From: Arthrobacter rhizophilus
GTDB lineage: Bacteria; Actinomycetota; Actinomycetes; Actinomycetales; Micrococcaceae
Assembly (NCBI RefSeq): GCF_026241105.1
Contig: NZ_JAPFFT010000010.1
Location: 1 to 64,000 of the forward strand
Length of the DNA stretch: 64,000 nucleotides
Direction of reading: 5' to 3'
Shown here: one piece after another, positions 54,152-63,118 of the stretch
Position numbering within the stretch: the stretch's first letter is position 1
Layout of the letters: each line of letters starts with the position of its first letter
Program-made: the position numbers and the translations under genes
The notes under the pieces: model-generated
What the model was told of the DNA's origin: nothing
Databases searched by the model: none
The model's input: the letters and a program-made list of their open reading frames with translations, nothing else

Positions 54152-54355
54152 GTCGTTGTCTCCTCAGGCTAGCCGTGAACCCACGGCACAATTCGGGCAG
54201 GTATCGAGGCTTCGGTGCCGAACCAAAGGGTGGGTGGTCCGTGCTGTGAAACTCCTGCGGATATGGGCTGCTAGCCGCTTGGGTCCTGTCTTCGTAGACA
54301 GGTGCTTGATAGGAAGACTAGAGACATCCAGCCATAAACACATACTTTTGGTCAT

Positions 54356-54371
54356 AGTGGTCTAGACCAGT
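54356..54371 (-). promoter_or_regulatory. dre-like operator in the malic enzyme promoter region
   Basis: AGTGGTCTAGACCAGT (54356-54371) contains the perfect palindrome TGGTCTAGACCA (54358-54369), which matches the DasR/NagR responsive element (dre) core. On the reverse strand it falls inside a 17-base spacer between a weak -35 (CTGGCG, 54374-54379) and a -10 (TATGAC, 54351-54356). The transcript would run to malic enzyme at 54151 with a leader of about 190 bases, which contains a small CCTGTC/GACAGG hairpin near 54284-54301. Confidence 0.6.
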
Positions 54372-54392
54372 TACGCCAGTTGCCGGGAAAAG

Positions 54393-54995
54393 CTACGCGT
54401 CCGCAATCAACTTGCAGGCGTTCTTCAGGTCCTTCTCGGCATCGAAAAGCGAGATCCGACGGCAGTTGACCGACTGGACCAGACCACTGATCACGTGCAC
54501 CAGAATCCGCGCCCTGCCAGCGTCGCCGATCGCCGCCGCGACCATCTCGGCAGAGAGAACTTCGATGTCTCGCAAAAGCACGGGGATGTCGCCGTCGCGG
54601 GTATCCCACGTGCGGGAAAGACAGTGTTCGACGGCGGGCTGCATGACCCGCATGTGGAAAATCTCCATCCCGAGACCGGTGAGTTCCTGCTGGCTGCACC
54701 GCGAAGACGCCGGCTTGGCATCATTGAGTTCCCGTAGCTGCTGGCGGTAGACCGCGAGCATCAGATGGACCGTAGACGGGAAGTAGCGGTAGAGCGTCCC
54801 AAGGGGAACATGGGCCCGGGTGGATACGTCCGAAAGGCTCACGGTATCGAACTGCCGCTGGGCGAAACCTGCGGCAGTCTTCAGTATCCGGGCGTAGCGC
54901 AGTTGCTGTCTCGGCGTGGTGGGAGCAGCCGCCATTTGGGGCAACCCCGCGGCCAGATCCAGCGAATACGGTTCCAAGGAGTTCGGTTCGGACAT
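54393..54995 (-). CDS. TetR-family transcriptional regulator
   Basis: This 200-aa protein has a TetR helix-turn-helix (RYARILKTAAGFAQRQFDTVSLSDVSTRAHVPLGTLYRYFPSTVHL is the folded region, about residues 33-80) and a helical ligand domain. Its recognition helix ending GTLYRYFPS resembles the KstR/FadR-like branch of TetR proteins, which control lipid or sterol use. I chose the ATG at 54995; an upstream start is possible. It lies downstream of an MFS gene on the same strand, a possible target. Confidence 0.82.
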   Translation of the reverse strand: MSEPNSLEPYSLDLAAGLPQMAAAPTTPRQQLRYARILKTAAGFAQRQFDTVSLSDVSTRAHVPLGTLYRYFPSTVHLMLAVYRQQLRELNDAKPASSRCSQQELTGLGMEIFHMRVMQPAVEHCLSRTWDTRDGDIPVLLRDIEVLSAEMVAAAIGDAGRARILVHVISGLVQSVNCRRISLFDAEKDLKNACKLIADA

Positions 54996-55116
54996 TTCCG
55001 GCGTTCTGTTGGTTTGGGCTTCGTTCTGGGAGATTGCGCGGCCCCCCAAAGACCGGGCGCGTCCTGACAATGATACGGCAGCAAGTTGTCCGTTCCCTGA
55101 GAAAGGATTCGCAGGC

Positions 55117-56445
55117 CTACGCGACGCCCTTGATCTTCACCACGAATACGGCGCCCAGCAGGCCGATGACGGCTGCGGCCACGTATAGCGAAACGTAGCC
55201 ACCCCAGAACGCAACAAAGGGATAGGCAATGAGCGGCGCGATCACCTGTGGCATGGAGTTGGCCACGTTGATCACACCAAGGTCCCGGCCCCGGTCCAGC
55301 GCAGTGGGCAGCACTTGGGTAATGAGGGCGAAGTCGACCGCCAGGTAGGCACCAAAGCCGATACCGAGCACTACCGCGCCAGCAATGGCGCCTGTCCAGG
55401 TGGGGTCGAACCCGAGGATCAAGGCAGCTAGCGAAATGACGATGGAGGAGATAATGACGAGGGGTTTCCGTTTGCCCATGCGGTCGCTGATGGCACCTCC
55501 CACCACGCTTGTGACGATCACCATGACGGCATAGAGGCCCGTGAGGATGAGAACCCCGAACTCAGGCTTGATCCCCTGCATTTCCTCAAGATGCACAGCA
55601 TCCTTGAGGAAGAAGAGCAAGTACAACGTGACCAGGTGGTTGCCGACATTGACCAGGAATCTCGTCAGCCAGGCCCACGCGAAATCCGGATACTTGACCG
55701 GCGAGACCCAGAACCCCTTGAGAAAGGTCCACAGCCCGAACGGTGAGCGGTCCCCCGCCGGGAGCCGGACGTCGTCGTTCTTGAAAAGATAGAGCACGAC
55801 GCCGGCCAGCAGCGCAGCGGCACACACGATGTAACCGAGGGCAAAGTTCCCCGAAACCACCGAGGCGATCACCGCGCCCGCCAGGATCCCCACGGTCTGG
55901 CCCATGGCAGCAAGGCCTCCGACCCCGCCTCGCTGTTGCACCGGCACCCGGTCCGGAATAGCCGCCGTGATGGCCGCATAGGCTCCATTGCAGCCAGCCT
56001 GGACGAGGCACCACAGAATAGTCATGACTGCCACGTTCGGAGCACCTGCGAGGGCCACCAGGGCTGCCGCGCCGAGGATGGCACCGAAGAGCACCCACGG
56101 TACGCGCCGTCCGAAGCGTGACGTGGTGCGGTCGCTGAAGGCACCGAACAGGGGGTTCGCCACCAGGGACACCGCGGCGCCGCATCCCGTAACAAGCGCA
56201 AGGATTGCTTGCTTCTGGTCTTCGTCAAAATGGATGGCCTGCTGCCCAAGCAGCACCTGGATGGGGCCGAAGAAGGCAGCGTTGATGCCCACATTGACCA
56301 GCACCACTCCCGTGACCCACAAGGAGCGGACGCGCTCAACAGGCTCGGCGAGCGCCGTCGTCGAACCTTGTGTTTGGGCAGGATCGTGGGCAGGATCCGT
56401 CACGGGTCTTTCGGGCAATGAACCGGGCAGATCGGACAGGCTCAT
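55117..56445 (-). CDS. MFS transporter
   Basis: This 442-aa protein has 12 predicted helices. The early loop has GAFSDRTTSRFGRRVPW and the middle loop AISDRMGKRKPL, both typical of the sugar/cation branch that includes GPH-type carriers. A polar N-terminal tail of 40 residues precedes the first helix. Substrate is unknown; the TetR gene 121 bases downstream may control it. Confidence 0.85.
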   Translation of the reverse strand: MSLSDLPGSLPERPVTDPAHDPAQTQGSTTALAEPVERVRSLWVTGVVLVNVGINAAFFGPIQVLLGQQAIHFDEDQKQAILALVTGCGAAVSLVANPLFGAFSDRTTSRFGRRVPWVLFGAILGAAALVALAGAPNVAVMTILWCLVQAGCNGAYAAITAAIPDRVPVQQRGGVGGLAAMGQTVGILAGAVIASVVSGNFALGYIVCAAALLAGVVLYLFKNDDVRLPAGDRSPFGLWTFLKGFWVSPVKYPDFAWAWLTRFLVNVGNHLVTLYLLFFLKDAVHLEEMQGIKPEFGVLILTGLYAVMVIVTSVVGGAISDRMGKRKPLVIISSIVISLAALILGFDPTWTGAIAGAVVLGIGFGAYLAVDFALITQVLPTALDRGRDLGVINVANSMPQVIAPLIAYPFVAFWGGYVSLYVAAAVIGLLGAVFVVKIKGVA

Positions 56446-56489
56446 GGCGGTGCTCCCCTAGCGGCTTGATGTGTGGATTTCAGCGTAGC

Positions 56490-57010
56490 GCTGTGGGGGT
56501 CCGTCAGACGGCCCTGGCCCGGGCAAGTGTCGAGGAGCGGGCGATTCTCTTCGCTGAAGGGCCGGAGGGTCCGGAACCGCTGTGGCTGTGGCTCAACGAG
56601 TCCGGCCTGCCTTTTAGGCCGGCGTCCTGGGAGGGCGTGTTCCGGACGGCCACGGAACGGTGCGCGATAGCGCTGTCGGGAGAAATGGGTGATGCTCCGT
56701 TCTGCACCCCGCATGTGTGCTGGCATTCTTTCTCGCTCTATATGCTGGTCGCCCTCCACCACGCGATGGATGTCCGGTTTGGCCTGACATCGAAGGAGCG
56801 CCGGGACTTCCGCCTCCTCTATGGGGATCCCTGGCGGATGGTCCAGGACCTTCTCGGCCACGCGGACGTCGAAACCACCCGCAGGATCTATCTGGCCCCG
56901 GTCTCCGACCTCCAGCTCCATTCGCTGATTTCCTCGCCTGCACCTGGCTCGGGTGACCCGGAGGACGGGGCAGCCGATGATGTCTCCTGGATTCTGACCC
57001 GGCTCGCAGC
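56490..57010 (+). pseudogene. truncated tyrosine recombinase (integrase-cassette gene)
   Basis: The reading frame holds only the C-terminal catalytic half of a site-specific tyrosine recombinase of the multi-gene actinobacterial integrase cassette type: EPLWLWLNESGLPFRPASWEGVF, then CTPHVCWHSFSLYMLVALHH and LLGHADVETTRRIYLAP. The N-terminal DNA-binding half and the first catalytic Arg are missing. The second catalytic Arg of HxxR is Trp here (HVCW), while the later His and the Tyr nucleophile remain. It cannot be active. It begins right after the MFS start region. Confidence 0.85.
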
Positions 57011-57243
57011 CCTCGCAAAAGGTACGGGCACGCGGCGGGATACCCGACAGCGAAAGACGGCTCCGGAAGGAAACAACCAGACTCAAACGGTTGCGGGAAA
57101 ACGACGGAAAAGTCATCCAGCAACTGAAAGCGGACAACGAAGCCCTTATCGGAGCCCTCCACCTCGCACAGCTCCAAAACGAGGAGCTCCGACAGCGAGT
57201 GGCAGAGTCCGGAAGCAAAGTCCATACCATCGGCAGATCGTGA
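57010..57243 (+). pseudogene. remnant of the cassette's coiled-coil accessory gene
   Basis: In the frame ending at the TGA 57241-57243 the sequence reads IPDSERRLRKETTRLKRLRE and later KVIQQLKADNEALIGALH, a charged coiled coil like the C terminus of the small accessory protein that follows such recombinases. Its N-terminal part and start are not evident. It overlaps the recombinase frame's tail. Confidence 0.6.
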
Positions 57244-57531
57244 CACACCCGGGTGGCGTCGAGGGAATAACCTCCGCCACCCAGGTGCATCACGAGCTCG
57301 TTGATCAGCGGTCCAAATGCCAAAATTCCAGAACGAACTGGGCCATGAAGGACGGCGGCAACGGGTTTGCCTGTTGAGGCCTGGTTGACCACGGCACCTG
57401 ACTGTAGTTCGGGCTGACAAGCAACTGCAACTCAGTCGAAGACAACGACCCTGAACCTCGGAAGGACACCCGGACGCTACGGTCAATGGACCCGGTGCGG
57501 ACCGCATACTTCTCCATTCACAAGAAAACAC
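57244..57531. other. spacer with no recognised gene
   Basis: Open frames run through these 288 bases on the reverse strand, but none matches a family I know and none has a clear start. The stretch may be leftover mobile-element sequence before the alpha-galactosidase promoter. Confidence 0.4.
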
Positions 57532-57671
57532 TTGCCAAAAGGGTTTCCAGGTACAAGAATGATAGCGGTTTCAAAAGTGCCGCAGATCACACTCTCTCCG
57601 GCGAAACCATCCGCCCACCCCTGGAACACGCGACACATGAAGGACGCCGACCTTGCTTGAAAGCGCTATCA
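57532..57671 (+). promoter_or_regulatory. promoter and two LacI-type operators of the galactoside operon
   Basis: TTGCCA (57532-57537) and AAGAAT (57555-57560) are 17 bases apart, a weak promoter. The operator TGATAGCGGTTTCA (57560-57573) covers the expected start site. A second, TGAAAGCGCTATCA (57658-57671), overlaps codons 2-7 of the gene. Both match the TGAAAGCGCTTTCA palindrome of LacI-type regulators. The LacI gene at 63115 is the likely source. Confidence 0.7.
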
Positions 57672-59827
57672 TCCTCCCTGACTCCCTCACGTCGCTCTGC
57701 CAGGCGCCGACGGGGGCCCCTGCTGTGGAGCGCATCAGCTGGTCCACCGTCGGCCTCAGCCTGAGCTTCGGCCACTCCTCCGACTCCCCACTGCACCTGC
57801 TCGCCCTGGAATCGGGATCTCTCTCGGTCGACTTCACCTCGCCGCTGGCCCTGGTGGAGGTTCTCACTGCGGGCCGGGGACATGTCCTCGCGAACAGCCG
57901 TCTGGTCCAGACTTCGATCGGCGCGGACCTGCGCTACGTTGCCTACGAGGTGGAACCGGACGGTTCTTCGATCCGCTTCTTCCTGGCTACGCCCGACGGT
58001 ATCCGCGTTGAGCTGTCCATTGCCGGGAAGGACGGTGCATTCCGCGCCGACGTCAGAGTGGAGAACGCCAGCGAGCAAGATGTGCTCCTCACAGCAGTGA
58101 CGAGCTGGGTCTCGGCGCTTGGCGCGACTGCAGGAGGGCCGGCTGCAGACCCGGCAGGTGATTGGCGCCTCGTGGAGGGCTCCAGCGACTGGCTCGGCGA
58201 GGGCCGGTGGACGGAGGCGGTGCTGCGTGCCGGAGGCTTCCTGCCTGGACTGGGGCAGGGCCTGACCGGGCACACTCCCCGTTCGGCGGTTGTCCGAACG
58301 GCGAACGGAACGTGGTCCACTGGAGGGCACCTTCCGGTTGCCGGGACCGTTTCGGAAAAGCAAGGTCTGGCGTGGCTGTGGGAGGTCGCCCATAACGGCC
58401 CGTGGCGCTGGGAGGTCGGCGAGCATAAAGGTGACTGCTATTTCGCGGTTTCCGGGCCGACGGACCGGGACCACCAGTGGTCGCAGCCCCTTGCGCCCGG
58501 GGAATCGTTCACCGCGGTCCCCGCAGTTGTCGCCGTCGGCAGGGACCTGAGCGGGGCAGCAGCCGCACTCACTTTCGCCCGCCGGCGGGCGCGCCGGGCC
58601 CACCCGGACAACCTCAAGCCAACCATGGTGTTCAACGACTATATGAACACGCTCAACGGTGACCCCTCGACGGCGAAGTTGCTGCCCCTCGTGGACGCGG
58701 CCGCATCGGTCGGCGTGGAGACCTTCTGCATCGATGCGGGCTGGTACTCGAACTCCGCCGACTGGTGGGACAGCGTGGGCGAATGGAAACCCTCCAGCAC
58801 CCGTTTCCCCAAGGGGCTGGGCGAGGTCATCACGGCGATCCGCTCCCGTGGCATGGTCCCTGGGCTCTGGCTTGAGCCGGAGGTGGTCGGCGTCAACAGC
58901 CCGATGGCACAGTCCCTGCCCAAGGAGGCATTCCTGCTCCGCGGGGGCTTCCGGGTCGAGGAGCAGGGGCGCTACCACCTGGACCTGAGGCACCCCGCGG
59001 CACGGACACACCTGGACGGTGTCATCGACCGGCTCGTCGCCGAGTTCGGCATCGGATACTTCAAGTTCGACTACAACATCGACGGCGGCCCCGGCACCGA
59101 CCATCAGTCCCCCAGCGTCGGCGCCGGGCTGCTGGGCCACAACCGGGCACATCTGGCGTGGATCGACGGCGTCCTCGACCGGCATCCCACCCTGGTGCTG
59201 GAAAACTGCTCCTCGGGCGGCATGCGCACGGACGCGGCATTGCTGTCGCGGATGCAGGTGCAGTCCACCTCCGACCAGCAGGACCCGATGCTGTATCCGC
59301 CGATCGCGGCCTCGGCCACGCTGTCGATGCTCCCCGAAACGGCCGCGAGCTGGGCCTACCCGCAGCCGGATATGACCCCGGAGGAGAGCGCGTTCACCCT
59401 CGTCACCGGCCTCTCGGGCCGCTTCTACCTTTCCGGCAACCTCCACCGAATGGATGCTGCCCAGCTCACTTTGGTCCGGGAGGCCGTCCACGCGGCACGC
59501 TCCCTGAGACCGAACCTCGTGCGGACGACCCCGGCGTGGCCGCTGGGCCTGCCCGGCTGGAACGACCGGTGGATCGCTTCCGCCCTTCACACGCCCGAGC
59601 GGGTGGTCCTCTCGATCTGGGACCGCGGCGAAGGCGCCGACGAGGCTGTCCTGCACCTGCCCACCCTCGCGGGCCGCGACGTCGACGTCGCCACAGTTTT
59701 CCCCCGGTCGCTCCCGGCCTGGGAGACCCGGTGGAATGCCGTTACCGGCACCCTTACCGTCCGGTCCACTGTCAAGACACCGACAGCCCGGGTATTCATA
59801 CTTACACCGTCAGCCCCGACGGCGTAG
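57653..59827 (+). CDS. alpha-galactosidase, GH36
   Basis: This 724-aa enzyme is a glycoside hydrolase of family 36 that splits terminal alpha-1,6-galactose from melibiose, raffinose or stachyose. It has the N-terminal beta-sandwich (1-320), then the barrel with FNDYMNTLNGDP and DAGWYSN (361-367), nucleophile Asp473 in YFKFDYN, and acid/base Asp541 in STSDQQDP. The start is a TTG with GAAGGA eight bases before. No signal peptide is present, so it acts in the cytoplasm on imported sugar. It heads the operon. Confidence 0.93.
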   Translation: MLESAIILPDSLTSLCQAPTGAPAVERISWSTVGLSLSFGHSSDSPLHLLALESGSLSVDFTSPLALVEVLTAGRGHVLANSRLVQTSIGADLRYVAYEVEPDGSSIRFFLATPDGIRVELSIAGKDGAFRADVRVENASEQDVLLTAVTSWVSALGATAGGPAADPAGDWRLVEGSSDWLGEGRWTEAVLRAGGFLPGLGQGLTGHTPRSAVVRTANGTWSTGGHLPVAGTVSEKQGLAWLWEVAHNGPWRWEVGEHKGDCYFAVSGPTDRDHQWSQPLAPGESFTAVPAVVAVGRDLSGAAAALTFARRRARRAHPDNLKPTMVFNDYMNTLNGDPSTAKLLPLVDAAASVGVETFCIDAGWYSNSADWWDSVGEWKPSSTRFPKGLGEVITAIRSRGMVPGLWLEPEVVGVNSPMAQSLPKEAFLLRGGFRVEEQGRYHLDLRHPAARTHLDGVIDRLVAEFGIGYFKFDYNIDGGPGTDHQSPSVGAGLLGHNRAHLAWIDGVLDRHPTLVLENCSSGGMRTDAALLSRMQVQSTSDQQDPMLYPPIAASATLSMLPETAASWAYPQPDMTPEESAFTLVTGLSGRFYLSGNLHRMDAAQLTLVREAVHAARSLRPNLVRTTPAWPLGLPGWNDRWIASALHTPERVVLSIWDRGEGADEAVLHLPTLAGRDVDVATVFPRSLPAWETRWNAVTGTLTVRSTVKTPTARVFILTPSAPTA

Positions 59828-59884
59828 GCACCAGCACCAACCTCCGTATCCCCACCATCCCCCTTCCGAAGGAAAATAGGAATC

Positions 59885-61201
59885 ATGAAGCATGCATGGA
59901 AAGGCGCCATCGCCGCCGCCGTCGTGACCGGCGCGCTGCTCACCGGCTGCAGCAGCCCGGCCGCACCCGGCGCAGCCTCCGGGCCGGCGGCGTGGCCGGC
60001 GCAGTCGACAAAGCTCGACGGCGTCACCCTCACCATCTGGGCCGCCCAGAACTCGAACAAGACCCCGCAGTCCGTCATCGACGGATTCCAGAAAGCCACC
60101 GGCGCCAAGGTCAATGTCGTCACCATCCCGGACCCGTACGAACAAGGTGTCCAGACAAAAGTCGCCACGGGCGACAAGCCCGATCTGGCGTTCTGGCAAC
60201 CGACAGCTTCGGAACTGACATCCCTCAACGCGACCCAGAACCTGCAATCACTTGACGGTGCTCCATGGGTGTCCAAGTACGACGCGAACCTCGGTGACAT
60301 CACCGGACAGCTGAACGGAACCCGGTACGCCGCGCTCATCAGCAGCCCCGCCGTCGAGGGCGTCTACTACAACAAGGAAGTCTTCGCCAAGGCCGGCATC
60401 ACCAGTACCCCGAAGAACTGGGACGAGTTCCTCGCCGACGCCCGGCTCATCAAGGGCAAGGGCACCACCCCGTTCTATGACTTCGGCGGCGGGGTCCCGT
60501 GGGCCACGCAGTGGTGGGTCCAGGTCCAGCTTGCCGACGCCGCCAAGGGCGGGCTCTGGGACCGGGTCAACAGCGCCAAGGAGAAGTTCACCGATACCAC
60601 CATCCAGAAGGCCGTCGACAACTACAACGGCCTGATCAAGGAAGGCCTGTTCAACAGCAACCTCAAGACCGCAACCTTCGAAGACCAGGGCAAGGCCCTC
60701 CTCGCCGGCGACGCTGCCATGACGGTCCAGGTGAACTCCTTCTTCGGCCAGCTCCAGGCCATGTCCGACACGAGCACGCTCAACCAGAAGATCGGCTTCT
60801 TCCCGATCTCCCCGAGCGGCAACGTCGGCACATTCATCCCCGACCAAAGCAACGCCCTGGTGGCCTTCAAGACCGGCGATGCCACGCGCGAAGCGGCCGC
60901 CCGCCAGTTCCTCTCCTACTGGCTCGGCGACGGCTATGCCGGCTTCGTCAAGGCCCAGTCGACCGTCTCGATCGTGAAGGGCGTCGACACCCCGTCCATC
61001 GTCCCGGACGCCCTCAAGGCTGCCGCGGCCTCGATTCCCACCTCGGTCGGATCGATGCAGGCACTCGCCACCGCCAACGCTGACCTGTACCTGAACCTGG
61101 GCGATATGATCCAGGGAACCAAGACCCCGCAACAGGTGACGGAAGCGACCCAGCAGCAGTTCGCCAGCCTGGCCAAGGCCCAAGGCGCCAAGGGCTTCTG
61201 A
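59885..61201 (+). CDS. ABC transporter sugar-binding lipoprotein
   Basis: This 438-aa protein is the extracytoplasmic solute-binding protein of a carbohydrate ABC transporter. The N terminus is a lipoprotein signal with lipobox LLTGC (Cys about 22). The mature part has WAAQNSNKTPQSVIDGFQKATGAKVNVV and later EGVYYNKEVFAKAGI, typical of family 1 sugar binders. It lies after alpha-galactosidase and before two permeases, so its ligand is probably an alpha-galactoside. A hairpin follows the gene. Confidence 0.92.
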   Translation: MKHAWKGAIAAAVVTGALLTGCSSPAAPGAASGPAAWPAQSTKLDGVTLTIWAAQNSNKTPQSVIDGFQKATGAKVNVVTIPDPYEQGVQTKVATGDKPDLAFWQPTASELTSLNATQNLQSLDGAPWVSKYDANLGDITGQLNGTRYAALISSPAVEGVYYNKEVFAKAGITSTPKNWDEFLADARLIKGKGTTPFYDFGGGVPWATQWWVQVQLADAAKGGLWDRVNSAKEKFTDTTIQKAVDNYNGLIKEGLFNSNLKTATFEDQGKALLAGDAAMTVQVNSFFGQLQAMSDTSTLNQKIGFFPISPSGNVGTFIPDQSNALVAFKTGDATREAAARQFLSYWLGDGYAGFVKAQSTVSIVKGVDTPSIVPDALKAAAASIPTSVGSMQALATANADLYLNLGDMIQGTKTPQQVTEATQQQFASLAKAQGAKGF

Positions 61202-61207
61202 CAAGCC

Positions 61208-61237
61208 GGTGCCGGGCCGGACAACCGGCCCGGCACC
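61208..61237 (+). terminator. hairpin between binding-protein and permease genes
   Basis: GGTGCCGGGCCGG (61208-61220) and CCGGCCCGGCACC (61225-61237) form a perfect 13-bp stem with ACAA loop, seven bases after the binding-protein stop. Such hairpins protect the upstream message and lower read-through, which would give more binding protein than permease. Confidence 0.75.
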
Positions 61238-61289
61238 AGCCGGCAAGCTCATTCAGCGCCAAGCCGACGTAACCACCCAGGAAAGTCTC

Positions 61290-62231
61290 ATGACCGCACA
61301 ACTCTCCCGACCGCGCCCGGGCACCGCCGCCCGGTCCAGCGCCCCCCGGCCCAAAACCGGCCGCCGCCGGCAGGACCACCCCGCGTGGTTCCTGATCCCG
61401 GCCGTGGCGGTCCTGATCGTGTTCTTCTTCATCCCGACCCTGTTCAACTTCTTCTACGCCTTCACCGACTGGTCAAGCTTCAAGACGAAAATCAACTTCG
61501 CCGGCCTGGACAACGTCGCTTCCCTCCTCCAGAACGGCAGCCTGCTCGCAGACCTGCGCACCACGCTCGTCTACGCCGTCCTGGTGGCCGTCTTCCAGAA
61601 CCTGTTCGGCCTCATCCTCGCCCTGGTCCTCGAAGCCGACACCCGTATCAACCGCGCCGCCCGCGTGGCCTTCTTCGTCCCGGTCGTCATGTCCGCCCTG
61701 GCCGTCGGCTACATCTTCCGGGCCGTGCTCAAGCCCGACGGTGTCTTCAACGCGATCCTCGGGACCATCACCGGCCAGCACGTCGACATCGCCTGGCTCG
61801 GCAGCACCACATGGACCATCGTCGTCGTCTCCCTCATCCACGCCTGGAAATGGATGGGCCTGTCCATGCTCATCTACCTCGCCGGACTCAAAACCATCTC
61901 CACGGACGTCCTCGAAGCCGCCCGCATCGACGGAGCGTCCTGGTGGAGGACACTCAGGGCCATCCGCTTCCCCCTCCTTGCCCCAGCCATCACCTTCAAC
62001 GTGGCCACGGCCCTGCTGGGATCCATGAACGGCTTCGACATCGTGCAGGCCACCACCGGCGGCGGCCCGGGCGGAAGCACCGAACTGCTGAACATCTTCA
62101 TATTCCGCACCTTCGGCCAGGGACTCTTCGCCCAGGCGACCACCATGAGCCTGGCACTGTTCCTTATGGTCACGATCCTGGCCTTCCCCGTCATCACCTT
62201 CCTCAGGAAACGAGAGGACGTTCTCTCATGA
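61290..62231 (+). CDS. sugar ABC transporter permease, MalF type
   Basis: This 313-aa membrane protein has six helices and the EAA loop typical of ABC importers, VLEAARIDGASWWRTLRAIRFPLLAP (about 210-235), which docks the ATPase. The start FLIPAVAVLIVFFFIPTLFNFFYAFTDW is also typical. I chose the ATG at 61290 with AGGAAAG upstream. It pairs with the permease gene that overlaps its end. Confidence 0.92.
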   Translation: MTAQLSRPRPGTAARSSAPRPKTGRRRQDHPAWFLIPAVAVLIVFFFIPTLFNFFYAFTDWSSFKTKINFAGLDNVASLLQNGSLLADLRTTLVYAVLVAVFQNLFGLILALVLEADTRINRAARVAFFVPVVMSALAVGYIFRAVLKPDGVFNAILGTITGQHVDIAWLGSTTWTIVVVSLIHAWKWMGLSMLIYLAGLKTISTDVLEAARIDGASWWRTLRAIRFPLLAPAITFNVATALLGSMNGFDIVQATTGGGPGGSTELLNIFIFRTFGQGLFAQATTMSLALFLMVTILAFPVITFLRKREDVLS

Positions 62232-63118
62232 CCGTCACCGGCGTACCGTTGCCCACCACCAAAAACAGCCCGGGCCGATCCGCCCAGCGTGGAAACACCT
62301 CGAAGCGCCGCAGGCTCCTCCAACCTGCCCTGGCAATCGCCCTGGTAGCACTGCTCCTGGGGATCCCGTTCTGGCTCGTGATCGCCACCGCCGGGAAAAA
62401 CCAGGCAGAAGCCCTCAACCCCAACCTCGCACCACCCAGCCAATGGCAGCTGCTCGAGAACTTCGCCACCGTCTTCCAGCAAGGCCGGATGATACCGGCC
62501 TTCTTCGGCAGCCTCCTGATCATGGTCGCCTCCGTCGCCGCAGTCCTCGCCCTCGGTTCGATGGCCGCCTGGATCCTCGCACGCCGGCGCGGCAAGGGCA
62601 TTGCCATTGTCTACGCCCTGGCCATCAGCGGCATCGTCCTGCCACCGGCCGTCGTCACCATCGTCATGCTGCTGCGCCAGCTGGGACTCGCCGGCACCGC
62701 GGCCGGGATCATCGGGGTCTACGTGGGCATGTACATGTCGACGGTCATCTTCTTCGTCACCGGTTTCGTCCGGACGATCCCCGCCGAGCTCGAGGAAGCC
62801 GCCCGGGTCGACGGCGCGAAGCCGATCCACATCTTCGTCCGCATCATCCTGCCGCTTCTTGGCCCGACGATCGCCACCGCAACCATCCTGATCTGCCTTT
62901 ACGTCTGGAACGACGTCTTCTATGCGCTGTTCGTGATTGGCGGCCGGCTCGACACGCTTCCCCTGAACCTGTACCAAGTGGCAAGCAGCGGCCTGTACCT
63001 GCAGAACTGGCACCTGATCTTCGCGTACATCATCCTGATGAGCCTTCCGCTGCTCCTGACGTTCGTCTTCATGCAGCGCAAGATCATTTCCGGTATCACG
63101 AGCGGCGCCGTCAAATGA
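62228..63118 (+). CDS. sugar ABC transporter permease, MalG type
   Basis: This 296-aa protein is the second permease, with six helices and the EAA loop ELEEAARVDGAKPIHIFVRIILPLLGP (about 195-220). Its ATG overlaps the previous stop (ATGA). No ATP-binding gene occurs in the operon; in actinobacteria such importers commonly share a single ATPase (MsiK) encoded elsewhere, which I infer here. Confidence 0.92.
   Translation: MTVTGVPLPTTKNSPGRSAQRGNTSKRRRLLQPALAIALVALLLGIPFWLVIATAGKNQAEALNPNLAPPSQWQLLENFATVFQQGRMIPAFFGSLLIMVASVAAVLALGSMAAWILARRRGKGIAIVYALAISGIVLPPAVVTIVMLLRQLGLAGTAAGIIGVYVGMYMSTVIFFVTGFVRTIPAELEEAARVDGAKPIHIFVRIILPLLGPTIATATILICLYVWNDVFYALFVIGGRLDTLPLNLYQVASSGLYLQNWHLIFAYIILMSLPLLLTFVFMQRKIISGITSGAVK

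Noticed and set aside
54284..54301. CCTGTC/GACAGG hairpin in the malic enzyme leader considered as a riboswitch part.
   Set aside because: Only a six-base stem is seen, with no conserved aptamer core.
56370..57377. Long forward frame considered as an intact integrase.
   Set aside because: Only the catalytic half aligns in style, a catalytic Arg is replaced by Trp, and the frame's beginning overlaps the MFS gene.
57587..59656. A 689-residue reverse-strand frame opposite the alpha-galactosidase gene.
   Set aside because: The forward strand encodes an intact GH36 enzyme. The antisense product is Arg/Gly/Pro-rich with no domain.
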